This document shows, piece by piece, positions 8,777-18,200 of a stretch of 64,000 nucleotides of DNA. Both the position numbers and the translations under genes were made by a program. Position 1 is the stretch's first letter, and each line of letters starts with the position of its first letter. This DNA comes from an uncultured Prevotellaceae bacterium (GTDB taxonomy: Bacteria; Bacteroidota; Bacteroidia; Bacteroidales; Bacteroidaceae): contig CACYYG010000005.1 in NCBI GenBank assembly GCA_902778535.1, positions 1 to 64,000 on the forward strand. The letters run 5' to 3'. The notes under the pieces are model-generated. The model was not told the origin of the DNA, ran no database searches, and saw nothing but the letters and a program-made list of their open reading frames with translations.

Positions 8777-9358
8777 ATGAAGAGAAAGCTTTTCACGGGC
8801 CTTGTGGCCCTTCTGATGGTTGGCACTGCTGCCGCTCAGACTGTTACTACCGACAAGGACGAACTGGTGGACGAACTCTTTGCACTTGGCGAAGAGGGCG
8901 CTGACGAGATAGACAACTATGATTTCCTGTACAACAACGACGGTGAGTCGATGAACTACGACGAGCTGATGACCGAGAACATCCTTCAGGAGGCCGTCTC
9001 GCACATCGGCAAGCGCTACGTCTATGGCTCAAAGGGACCGAAGACCTTCGACTGTTCGGGCTTCACCAGCTATGTGTACAAGCATCAGAACAATGTGTGG
9101 ATTGGCGCTTCTTCGCGCGAGCAGTATGCCATCAACACCCCCATCAAGCGCAGCGAGATGCAGGCCGGCGACCTGGTGTTCTTCACCTCGCCGCGCTCCG
9201 GCCGCAATGTGGGTCACGTGGGCATCGTCCTCAGCTTCGACCCTGTGACCGACACCTTCACCTTCATTCATGCCTCGACCAAGCAGGGCGTGAAGATCAG
9301 CAAGAGCACCGAGGGCTACTACCAGCGCCGCTACGTGGGTGTGCGCCGCGTGAAGTAA
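8777..9358 (+). CDS. NlpC/P60-family peptidoglycan endopeptidase, exported
   Basis: This 193-aa protein has a signal peptide (MKRKLFTGLVALLMVGTAAAQ). ATG 8777 is used because the signal peptide starts there. The catalytic Cys is in 'TFDCSGFTSYVYK' (about residue 92) and the His in 'GHVGIVLSF' (about residue 147), the normal NlpC/P60 order. These enzymes cut D-gamma-glutamyl-diamino-acid bonds in peptidoglycan stem peptides, so cell-wall remodelling in the periplasm is the expected role. An acidic stretch of about 55 residues lies between the signal peptide and the domain, and no SH3 domain is seen. The CapA-like gene follows after 36 bases in the same direction, probably in one operon. Confidence 0.9.
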   Translation: MKRKLFTGLVALLMVGTAAAQTVTTDKDELVDELFALGEEGADEIDNYDFLYNNDGESMNYDELMTENILQEAVSHIGKRYVYGSKGPKTFDCSGFTSYVYKHQNNVWIGASSREQYAINTPIKRSEMQAGDLVFFTSPRSGRNVGHVGIVLSFDPVTDTFTFIHASTKQGVKISKSTEGYYQRRYVGVRRVK

Positions 9359-9394
9359 AGCCACCGACTTTCACCGACTTATTGTATCAACAAA

Positions 9395-10465
9395 ATGACA
9401 ATGAAGACAACTATCAGGAAAGGATGGACGAAAGTGATTTGTTCATCTTTTTTTATTACTCTTTTCTCAGTCAGTAGTGCCGTCGCACAAACTGACACGC
9501 TAACCATTGCCATGGTGGGCGATGTGATGATGGGCACCACCTTTCCCAGCCGCATGCTGCCCGAGAACGAGGGCAAGGACCTGTTCAACGACGCCAAGAG
9601 CATCCTCAGGAGTGCCGACCTGACCGTGGGCAACCTCGAGGGCACGCTCTGCGACGGCGGACAGTCGACGAAGGGCACAGGTCCCAACAGCTATTCCTTC
9701 CGCACGCCGACCAGCTTTGCGCCGCGCCTGAAGGAAGTGGGCTTCGACTACATGAGCATGGCCAACAACCACGCCAACGACTTCGGACAGACGGGCATCG
9801 AGAGCACAGAGCAGTGCCTGCGCGAGCAGGGCATCCTGTTCAGTGGCATTGAAGGTCGCGTGGAGAAATGCGTCATTGAGCGTGGTGGAAAGAAAATCGG
9901 ACTTTGTGCCTTCGGTCACAACAGCTACACGCTGAAGCACACCGACCTCACCGTGGTGGGACGCATTGTCGATGCACTGGTAAAGGATTGCGATCTTGTC
10001 ATCGTTTCTTTCCACGGCGGAGCCGAAGGCCGCACGCAGAGCCATCTGCCGCAGGGCAGTGAGACATTCTTAGGCGAGAACCGCGGCTCACTGCGCCAGC
10101 TGGCACATTTCTGCATCGACCACGGCGCCGACATCGTCTATGGCCACGGGCCTCACGTCGTGCGTGCAATGGAGGTGTACAAAGGGCGCTTCATCGCCTA
10201 CAGCCTCGGCAATTTCTGCACACCCTACAATGTCAGCCTCACCGGCATCTCGGGCTATGCACCGATTGTGAAGATAAAGATTGACAAGCGGACGGGCGCT
10301 TTCCTCAACGGACAAATCTATCCTTTCATCCAGACACGCGGCATCGGCCCGAGGACTGACCATTCAGGTGCTGTCGTCAATCAGCTGAAGCAGCTTTCTG
10401 AAGCCGATGTGCCTCAGAGCCAGGCTAAGATCAATGCCGACGGCTCTATCATTCTCTTACCATAA
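9395..10465 (+). CDS. CapA-family (poly-gamma-glutamate synthesis type) metallophosphatase-like protein
   Basis: This 356-aa protein has a signal peptide ending near 'SSAVAQ'. ATG 9395 or 9401 could both serve as start. The family motifs occur in order: 'MVGDVMMG', 'VGNLEGTL', 'MANNHANDFG', 'VSFHGGAEG' and 'YGHGPHVVRAMEVYKG...YSLGNF'. These fit the PGA_cap/CapA fold, a calcineurin-like metal-binding domain. CapA helps make or anchor poly-gamma-glutamate in Bacillus, but no capB or capC lies nearby, so the role here is open; cell-envelope work is a reasonable guess given the NlpC/P60 neighbour. Its end overlaps the end of the convergent PL9 gene by 17 bases. Confidence 0.85.
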   Translation: MTMKTTIRKGWTKVICSSFFITLFSVSSAVAQTDTLTIAMVGDVMMGTTFPSRMLPENEGKDLFNDAKSILRSADLTVGNLEGTLCDGGQSTKGTGPNSYSFRTPTSFAPRLKEVGFDYMSMANNHANDFGQTGIESTEQCLREQGILFSGIEGRVEKCVIERGGKKIGLCAFGHNSYTLKHTDLTVVGRIVDALVKDCDLVIVSFHGGAEGRTQSHLPQGSETFLGENRGSLRQLAHFCIDHGADIVYGHGPHVVRAMEVYKGRFIAYSLGNFCTPYNVSLTGISGYAPIVKIKIDKRTGAFLNGQIYPFIQTRGIGPRTDHSGAVVNQLKQLSEADVPQSQAKINADGSIILLP

Positions 10466-13232
10466 TTTTCTTTGCGACGGTGCCCGTTGCGCCTGCTACC
10501 GTGAAGATGAGCTGACCCTTCACGTTTGGCAGGGCTACAACGGTAGCAGCACTGAAGGTGCGATGACCTACGAGGCGGCCATCGGCAGCGTAGACGGAAA
10601 GGTTGAACCTGTCGGCAGCCTTAGCGCCCTGCATGGCAACGATGTAGAGGCCATCGCGGGTCTGACGGACAGTCAGGGTCTGTTGATTGTTAGGCGCTAA
10701 GTGTTGAGTGATGGCTGTGGGCTGGCCGGGCAAAATGGTAGACTCCTTGGGCATGGTGGCGTCGCAGAGCAGGAAGTCGGTTTCGTAGGCGCCCAAGTCG
10801 GGAGCCTCTCCTGCGTACTCTATGGCTGGGATGACGATGTTGGCAGCGGCGTATTTTTCCGCATTAGCTTCTACGATGACGCCAGCATCGACATACTGTC
10901 CTCCTTTCGTCAGATCGATGTGAGCATAGTCCACCTCAGGCAACATGCCGTTGTCCTGTCGCGGGCCGATGAGCTGCTGCGGCTGGTCCATAGCGGTGAA
11001 ACATTCGGGAGCGGCCTTCCAGTCGCAGGCGGCCTCCAGCGAGGCCACGGTCACCTCGAAGCGTCCCCACTGTCCGCGCTTGCCGCCGTCGCTCTCGTCT
11101 CTGTCGGTGGTAAGGCGGTCGTTGATGGCGATGGAGTTCTGAATCTCACAAATACTGCCCGTAGCCAGGTCTTCGTAAATGCGGTAGCTGTACGACTTGC
11201 CTCCAATGTCGGTCTGTCCGATACCCGTACAGTTGTTCATAATGATGTCGCCGCTGTTGTGGTTCTGGTCGAAGCCTTTGTTAAGGTTGCGCACGGCTAG
11301 GCAGCGATTCAGAACGACGTTCATGCGTCCCTGGTCTGAGCCCATCTTGAAGCCATTGCCGTTGCCGTTGGTAGCCAGCCCGTTCATGATGCCGTTCTCG
11401 TAGGCCAGACAGTATTCCATGATGATGGTCTTGTTGTCTTCGAAGCCGCCGGTCTTCTTGAAGAACACGTCATATCCGTCGTCGCTATTGTTCCATGCGC
11501 GGCACCCGAAGAAGAAGTTGCCGTCGCCGACGCTGATTTTCGGTGCGAAGCCGTCGGCATCGCCGTCGCCCTCGTCCTTGTTCTCGTAGGCGTCGCAGTT
11601 GATAACGTAGTTGTAGGCTCCTAGGTTCTTCATCTGCAGGCCTGTGTCGCCGTTGCGGTAGAAATTGCACTGCTCGATGATGTTGTCGTGTGCATCCTGC
11701 GTGCGTGCAAGAATGTCGCTGGCGCTTCCACCGGTAGGCTTGTTACGCTCGATGAGCATTCCGTTGTCTGAAGCGTTTGTGATGTCAATCTTGTAGAAAT
11801 GCCAGTAGGAGCTGGTGAGGCGTATGCCTTGATAGGGATTGTCGGAGTGCTTGTGGTATGGCTGTCCGCTGAAGTCAAGGATGGCACGCCCTCCATAGGC
11901 AAAGACCTGAATATAGGCGTCGGGTGTACCGTTGTGGTTGTCGATGTTGATGCGCTTGTCATATACGTAGGTGCCAGCCTTCATCCAGATGCGGTCGCCC
12001 GGCTCGGCAATGTTGATGGCCTTCTGCAGGTCGAAGAAAGGCTTTTCTGCTGAGCCGTCGGCAATGGCGTCGTTGCCGTCGGGTGCGCACCATATCTCGG
12101 CACCTTTTATCTCATCAGGCGTTTCCTCTACCTCGTCGGTCTTTATGTTGACATTCGCGCCGTATGCCATGCCTTTGTCGGTCATTGCATACGCGCGTAT
12201 ATTATAATATGTATTGTCTTTTAATGGAAGGACAGTGCTGAACTTGACTTTCGGCTCAAGGGTTATTTTGGCCCAGTCCTGTTGCGTCGAAGTCTCAGCA
12301 AACTCGAAGCCAACTTCGATAAGGTCGAGTCCGCCGTCGTCGGTGACGATGCCGTTGGCTTTGTATCGTGAGCCGCTCTTCGTCACCTCGCCCGTCTGTA
12401 CGATGGGCATGGTGGCCTCGGCAGTCTGAAACGATGCTACCTCGCCGTAGGCATAGCCGGCATTAGTGAGCGCGTAGGCACGGAAGTAAATCGTTTGGTT
12501 AGCTTTCAGTCCATTGACCATAACTGATAGAGTCAGGTCTTCTGTATTTTCTGTCTCAACTTTATTGTCGGCCAAAGTTGGCACGGCATTGGCGTTACTC
12601 CACAAGAATCCGCTCTCCTGTAGGGGCTGGTCACCGGTATCAGTAATCTCGCCGGTCAGCACGGCGCTGTTCTTCGTGATGTCAGTGGCTTGTCCAGTAA
12701 CTACGGTAGCAGGAGTGCCGAAAGCCTGTGCAGTGACGGTGAGGTCATCGATATCGGCATCGCCGCTACCGTCGTTGGCAATTTTTATACGATTCACCTC
12801 AAGGTCGTTTACGTTGATGGTGAAGTTATTGTTGCCATCGCTCTGCTGCGACACTGTTGTCCAGGTGGTGCCGCCGTCCTTCGAGACATAACACGACAGC
12901 CTGTCGCCTTTACGTCCTGCGTAGAACATGACGGCTTTCACGCCGTGGTCAAGCACAGGCGTGATAACGTAGGAACCATTCTTCGGCAATCGCAGGTTGG
13001 CTGTTGAGCCGTTAGTATACTTTTCATTAGTCGATACGAAAGCATTGGTATAGATCCATGTGCCCTGTCCCTCGACGTAGTATTCAGCATCCTGTGCGCC
13101 CTTTTCCTGAGGGTAAGTGGTCAAATTCTCGAAATCTTGGGTAAAGTACACACCGTCGTTACCAATGGCCATCATCTGCATTGGCAAAAACCATGCTGCT
13201 GATAAAAGTAAGTTTAGTAGACGTCCTTTCAT
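10449..13232 (-). CDS. PL9 pectate lyase with fibronectin-like modules
   Basis: This 927-aa protein begins at ATG 13232, which gives a signal-like N-terminus (MKGRLLNLLLSAAWFLPMQ). Residues of about 35-180 form a beta-sandwich of the carbohydrate-binding type. Two fibronectin-type-like repeats follow ('NSAVLTGEITDTGDQPLQES', 'GSRYKANGIVTDDGG'). From about residue 380 comes a right-handed beta-helix with the PL9 signature 'CDAYENKDEGDGDADGFAPK' and 'GCRAWNNSDDGYDVFF'. The clustered Asp residues and the Lys fit calcium-dependent beta-elimination of polygalacturonate. The C-terminal 75 residues resemble a sorting domain ('LSVYAADGRLV...KKIMVRE'). It probably works outside the cell or at its surface together with the GH28/SusCD operon 38 kb away. 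Confidence 0.85.
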   Translation of the reverse strand: MKGRLLNLLLSAAWFLPMQMMAIGNDGVYFTQDFENLTTYPQEKGAQDAEYYVEGQGTWIYTNAFVSTNEKYTNGSTANLRLPKNGSYVITPVLDHGVKAVMFYAGRKGDRLSCYVSKDGGTTWTTVSQQSDGNNNFTINVNDLEVNRIKIANDGSGDADIDDLTVTAQAFGTPATVVTGQATDITKNSAVLTGEITDTGDQPLQESGFLWSNANAVPTLADNKVETENTEDLTLSVMVNGLKANQTIYFRAYALTNAGYAYGEVASFQTAEATMPIVQTGEVTKSGSRYKANGIVTDDGGLDLIEVGFEFAETSTQQDWAKITLEPKVKFSTVLPLKDNTYYNIRAYAMTDKGMAYGANVNIKTDEVEETPDEIKGAEIWCAPDGNDAIADGSAEKPFFDLQKAINIAEPGDRIWMKAGTYVYDKRINIDNHNGTPDAYIQVFAYGGRAILDFSGQPYHKHSDNPYQGIRLTSSYWHFYKIDITNASDNGMLIERNKPTGGSASDILARTQDAHDNIIEQCNFYRNGDTGLQMKNLGAYNYVINCDAYENKDEGDGDADGFAPKISVGDGNFFFGCRAWNNSDDGYDVFFKKTGGFEDNKTIIMEYCLAYENGIMNGLATNGNGNGFKMGSDQGRMNVVLNRCLAVRNLNKGFDQNHNSGDIIMNNCTGIGQTDIGGKSYSYRIYEDLATGSICEIQNSIAINDRLTTDRDESDGGKRGQWGRFEVTVASLEAACDWKAAPECFTAMDQPQQLIGPRQDNGMLPEVDYAHIDLTKGGQYVDAGVIVEANAEKYAAANIVIPAIEYAGEAPDLGAYETDFLLCDATMPKESTILPGQPTAITQHLAPNNQQTLTVRQTRDGLYIVAMQGAKAADRFNLSVYAADGRLVGHRTFSAATVVALPNVKGQLIFTVAGATGTVAKKIMVRE

Positions 13233-13259
13233 GTTTGCAAATAGTAAGTAATTCTGATG

Positions 13260-13267
13260 CAAAGATA
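13260..13267 (-). promoter_or_regulatory. -7 box of the PL9 gene
   Basis: CAAAGATA reads TATCTTTG on the minus strand, a consensus TAnnTTTG box 27 bases upstream of ATG 13232. Confidence 0.65.
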
Positions 13268-13304
13268 TGCACATTCCTCTTTTCTGCCAAATTTTCTGTC
13301 AATT

Positions 13305-13338
13305 TTTGATGCCGTTTCGCAAATAATTGCTAACTTTG
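13305..13338 (+). promoter_or_regulatory. Promoter of the DUF3332-deoD-upp run
   Basis: TAACTTTG at 13331-13338 fits the -7 box. TTTG at 13305-13308 may be the -33 box, though the spacing of 22 bases is slightly long. The first gene starts at 13376. Confidence 0.6.
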
Positions 13339-13375
13339 CAGCGACGCATTATATTTTAGTTAAACACTATAGCTT

Positions 13376-13813
13376 ATGAAAAAGAAAAGTTTGAAGGTAG
13401 CAGCATTGCTGCTCTGCGGCACGATGCTTACCAGCTCGTGCATCGGCTCATTCAGCCTGTTCAATAATTATGAAAAGTGGCAGTGCTCCATGACGAGCAA
13501 CAAGTTTGTGAATGGCATTGTGGGCTTCTTCCTGCAGCCTATCGTGGGTCCTGTCTGCATCTTCGTCGATGCCCTGGTGCTGAACACCATCGAATTCTGG
13601 ACAGGCGACAATCCTGTGGCTGCCGGAAAGGTACAGAAGATTACGGGCAGCGACGGCGTGCTCTACACCATCACCACACTGAAGGACGGCTATGAGGTGA
13701 AATCGCCTGACGGCAAGGTGGTGATGTTCAACCACGATGCTGAGACCGATACCTGGACGATGACTCGCAACGGTGTTACGATGCCCGTCGACCTGGCAAT
13801 GGTGAAGGAGTAG
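13376..13813 (+). CDS. DUF3332-family lipoprotein
   Basis: This 145-aa protein has a lipoprotein signal (LLLCGTMLTSSC, Cys 22). The family signature follows: 'CIGSFSLFNNYEKW', 'NKFVNGIVGFF' and 'DALVLNTIEFWTG'. Two short hydrophobic stretches sit in the first 75 residues, and the last half is polar. DUF3332 proteins are found widely in Bacteroidota and some Vibrio; their function is unknown. It is the first gene of a co-directional run (50 bases to deoD) behind a clear promoter, but a shared role with nucleoside salvage is not evident. Confidence 0.85.
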   Translation: MKKKSLKVAALLLCGTMLTSSCIGSFSLFNNYEKWQCSMTSNKFVNGIVGFFLQPIVGPVCIFVDALVLNTIEFWTGDNPVAAGKVQKITGSDGVLYTITTLKDGYEVKSPDGKVVMFNHDAETDTWTMTRNGVTMPVDLAMVKE

Positions 13814-13863
13814 GCCTCTCCCAGTCCGCATACTGATATCAATAACTAAAAAACACAGCAATC

Positions 13864-14574
13864 ATGAAAGATAACACTCCAACCCCGCACATAGGCGCAA
13901 AGTATGGCGAGATAGCCGAGACCGTCATCATGGCCGGCGATCCGCTGCGAGCTAAATTCATGGCCGAGCACTTCCTCGAGAATCCTGTGCAGTTCAACAA
14001 CATCCGCAGCATGCTGGGCTTCACCGGTACGTACAAAGGCAAGCGTGTCAGCGTCATGGGCCACGGCATGGGCATGGCATCCATCGGCATCTACACCTAC
14101 GAACTCTACCATTTCTACGATGTGAAGACCATCATTCGTGTTGGCTCTGCCGGCTCTCTCAACATGGATTTGAATGTAGGCGACCTCTGCATCGCAATGG
14201 GCGCCTGCACCAACAGCAGCTACGCTATGCAGTATGAGCTGGCCGGCACCTTTGCACCCATTGCCGACTTCGACCTGCTGCGCGGTGCAGCCGACACATG
14301 CGACCGCTTAGGCTATCGCTACAAGGTGGGCAACGTCATGTCGAGCGACACCTTCTATACCGAGAACGCCCACAACGACCGCTGGATAGGAATGGGTGTG
14401 CTGGCCATTGAGATGGAGGCTGCCGCACTCTATATGAACGCAGCCCGAGCAGGTAAGCGTGCCCTCACCATCCTCACTATCTCTGACCACATCTTGAAAG
14501 GCGAGGCCACTACAGCTGAGGAGCGTCAGACTACGTTTACGAAAATGATGGACGTAGCCTTCTCGCTGGTATGA
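13864..14574 (+). CDS. deoD: Purine-nucleoside phosphorylase, DeoD type
   Basis: This 236-aa cytosolic enzyme is of normal length for the hexameric DeoD family. It cleaves purine (deoxy)nucleosides with phosphate to the free base and (deoxy)ribose 1-phosphate. Visible motifs are 'TPHIGAKYGEIAETVIMAGD' with the phosphate-binding 'GDPLRAKF', 'RVGSAGSL', 'MEAAALYMNA' (ribose binding) and 'TISDH' (the Asp that acts on the base). The stop overlaps the start of upp by four bases (ATGA), so the two salvage genes are translationally coupled. Confidence 0.95.
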   Translation: MKDNTPTPHIGAKYGEIAETVIMAGDPLRAKFMAEHFLENPVQFNNIRSMLGFTGTYKGKRVSVMGHGMGMASIGIYTYELYHFYDVKTIIRVGSAGSLNMDLNVGDLCIAMGACTNSSYAMQYELAGTFAPIADFDLLRGAADTCDRLGYRYKVGNVMSSDTFYTENAHNDRWIGMGVLAIEMEAAALYMNAARAGKRALTILTISDHILKGEATTAEERQTTFTKMMDVAFSLV

Positions 14575-15230
14575 GAGTTGTCAACCTGCAGGAACAGAAC
14601 TCCTGCCTGAACCATTTCATGGCCGAGATACGCGACAAGAGCTATCAGCGCAACCGCCAGCTCTTCCGCAACAACATCAAGCGTATTGGCCAAGTGATGG
14701 CCTACGAGATTTCCAAGACCTTCGACTATCGCCCGAAGAGCGTCACCACGCCTTTGGGCATAGCCGAGACGGCTTTGTCGCGCGAGGAGGATGTCATCGT
14801 CGCCACGGTGCTGCGTGCCGGCCTACCCTTTCACGAAGGCTTTCTCAGTGTGTTCGACCATGCACAGAATGCTTTCGTATCAGCCTATCGCATGTACACT
14901 AACCGCGAGCATACTGAGGTGGGTATCCATACCGAGTATATGGCATCGCCCAGTGTGAAGGGCAAAACACTCATCATCTGCGACCCGATGCTGGCCACTG
15001 GCGGCTCAATGGTGGCGGCCTATGGGGCACTATTGAAGACGGGGCATCCTGTGCAGGTACATATTGCCTGTATCATCGGCACACCCGAGGGCGTGAAGAT
15101 GCTGCAGGACAATGTGGCCGCCGATGTCACCCTGTGGTGCGCCGCCATCGACCCAGGCATGAATGAGCACAAATACATCGTGCCGGGCTTCGGCGACTGT
15201 GGTGACCTGTGTTACGGCGAGAAGCTTTAA
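14571..15230 (+). CDS. upp: Uracil phosphoribosyltransferase
   Basis: This 219-aa enzyme joins uracil with PRPP to give UMP in pyrimidine salvage. The PRPP-binding loop is 'ICDPMLATGGSM', and the uracil-binding C-terminal motif is 'YIVPGFGDCGDLCYG'. 'VLRAGLPFHEGF' is the usual N-terminal loop motif. It overlaps deoD by four bases and lies 15 bases before the C10 protease gene. The pairing with deoD makes a small nucleobase and nucleoside salvage unit. Confidence 0.95.
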   Translation: MRVVNLQEQNSCLNHFMAEIRDKSYQRNRQLFRNNIKRIGQVMAYEISKTFDYRPKSVTTPLGIAETALSREEDVIVATVLRAGLPFHEGFLSVFDHAQNAFVSAYRMYTNREHTEVGIHTEYMASPSVKGKTLIICDPMLATGGSMVAAYGALLKTGHPVQVHIACIIGTPEGVKMLQDNVAADVTLWCAAIDPGMNEHKYIVPGFGDCGDLCYGEKL

Positions 15231-15245
15231 ACCTAAAATCTATCT

Positions 15246-18200
15246 ATGAAAAATACATTTCGAAAAACCATCATGACAGTCATCACGTTAACACTGGTGA
15301 CTGTCTCTTGGCTTGATATGCAGGCACGTCCCATCACTCGTGAACAAGCCCGCCAGCAAGCCACACAGTTTATGCAGCGGCGTGGTGACGCACGACAACT
15401 TAAAGCCGCTCTGTCGGCTTACCCCAAATCAGGTAGTCTTGGGAGGTACAATAGCCCAAGTAACCCTGCAGAAGAAGTCGCGCCCTACTACGTTTTCAAC
15501 CGCGGCAATCAGGAAGGCTTCATCATCGTAGCCGGTGATGACGAGGTGGCTGAAACCATCCTCGGCTATTGCTACAGCGGCTCCTTCGTCTACGACGAGA
15601 TGCCGCCCAACATGCTGTCGTGGCTTAACGGCTATGCAAAGGAAATCGAGGACTTCCAGGCTCGCACCTCCACCCCCGGCTATCAACCCTCCGCCATCCG
15701 CCGCATACCCACTCATCCCGCCATATCACCGCTGATGACCAGCAAGTGGAGTCAGGGCGATCCCTACAACCAGGAATGCCCTATGTACTTTACCTTGGGG
15801 CGTAGCGTTACGGGGTGTGTGGCTACGGCATACGCCCAGATTCTCTATTACCATCGCTCGAAGATGGTGACCGAGACGCAAGCTGCCATGCCTGCCTATG
15901 ATACATGGACGTCACATCCCACCTACGGCAATCTGCATGTTGACGGTATTCCTGCCGGTTCGCCCATCGACTGGGATCACATGATCGACAGCTACGGCGG
16001 CAATGCCACGGGCTTGCAGAAGAAGGCCGTGGCCCAGCTGATGCATTACTGCGGTGTGGCTGTCAATATGGACTATACCAACGGTGCCAGCGGTGCACAG
16101 TCGGGAGCCGTTGATGATGCCCTGAAGAATTATTTCGGCTTTGGCAACAGCGTAAAGTATGTATCCGGTGACAGAAGCGCCGAAGAGTGGGACGAAATTA
16201 TTTATAACGAACTGGCCAACCAGCGCCCCGTCTACATCTCTGGTGCTGATGCCGACGTAGGCCACGCCTTCGTGTGCGACGGCTACGATGGCAACCGCCA
16301 GTACCACATCAACTGGGGCTGGGGCGGACAGAGCGACGGCAACTATTATCTGTCAAACCTCACGCCTGGCGAACAGGGCATTGGAGGCAGCTCAGGCAGC
16401 GGCTACACCAACGGCCGCGAATGTATCATCGGCATTGAGCCTGAGAACTATCTGGAGCGCGCCATGCCCTTTGCCGATATCACGGCAAAGCGCCTTTGCA
16501 TTGCAGAATGGGACCAGAACGGCGACGGCGTACTGTCCTATGGAGAGGCGGCCGCAGTCACCGACTTGGGAACAGTGCTGCAAGGCAAGCACATCAAGTC
16601 TTTTGACGAGTTGCGCTATTTCACAGGTTTGGAAACCATTGCCGACGATGCCTTCAGTGGCTGTGTGCAGCTGGCAAACTTGCAGCTGCCCAGAAACCTG
16701 AAGCATATCGGCGCCCGTGCCTTCAAGGACTGCAAGAAGCTGAGCACCATTAACCTGCCGACGTCGCTGCTGACCATCGGCGAGGAGGCTTTCAGCGGTT
16801 GCCTGCTGCTACACCTTATCGACTTGCCCGCCAACATCAAAACTATTGAAGCCGGTACTTTCCGCAACTGCCATGCCCTGACGGCGATGGCACTGCCGAC
16901 AATGTTGACGCGCATAGGCGACGAGGCCTTCGACGGCTGCAGCAAACTCAGCGAGCTAACCGTCAGCAGTCTTCTTCCACAGAACATGACAATTGGTGCC
17001 AATGTCTTTGCCAACAGTTCCGTGGCCACTGCCGTGCTGCACATACAGCAAGGCACACGTGCCTTTTTTGAGGGCGACGCACAGTGGAGCCAGTTCGGCA
17101 CCATCAAGGAGCACCGTAATCGTGCTGGCGTAGATTTTACCTCACTCACTCCCAATACACAGGTCTATCTCTATCACGTGGGGTTTGGCCGCTTCCTGAG
17201 CAAGGGCGAGGCGTGGGGCACACAAGCCGTGGTGACCGACAGCGAGCCGATGCGCTTCCAGCTGAGGCACACCTCGGCAATGCCCGAGGGTGTCTATGCG
17301 CTCTATTCCAACGATACGGGCAACAGTGACCGCCACTATACTTTCCGCACAAGCGATGACAGCAACGTGGGCAATGGTGTCAAGGCTGCCTTCGTTGACG
17401 GCAATCTGGACAAGCGCGCCTATTGGCAGGTGACCGACATTGGCAACAACACCTACACTTTCAGCGTGCCACAGGGCTATGACGGCTATGACGCCAACTG
17501 CCGCTGGGGCGTGCAGACCGACCATGAGAGCCAGTACACGCAGCCCACTTGGGGCGTCTACAGCGACATCGTCTACGAAGGCAACGAACAGGCCTGCCAG
17601 TGGCGTTTCGTCCTTTACGATGCCGACCGCAATGCTACCTACGAGGTCGCAGCAGCACTTGAGAATCTCATCAACATGGCCAAGGCCAAGCGCATCGCTT
17701 GTCAGGATGAGGAGGCTGTGCTCGACAATATGCAGAGTACCATTGAAGAGATGCGCCAGGCACAGAAGAGCCTGCGTCAGAAGATGAAGTTGATAGACTT
17801 TGCCGACGACATCGTCGCTCAGACATGCCGCAGCAACTTCGACCTCGACGGTGACGGCGAGTTCAGCTTCAGCGAGGCGTCGAAAATCAGCTCCATCAAC
17901 AACTATTTTCAGGGTAAGGCTATTACCAGCTTCGATGAATTTCAGTATTTCACCAGCGTAAAGGAGCTGTATGGCAGCACTTTCGACGGCTGCAACAAGC
18001 TGACCAGCATCACGCTGCCCGAGAGCATCGAGCGCATCTATTACTATGCTTTCCGCAATTGCTCGAAGCTCACCAGCATCAACCTGCCAGAATATGTCAT
18101 AACCATAGGTGATCAGGTTTTCAGCGGCTGCTCTCAGTTGAAAACGGTGCGTATCGACAACCCTGATCCATCGTCCATCGACTTGAAGAGTAATGCTTTC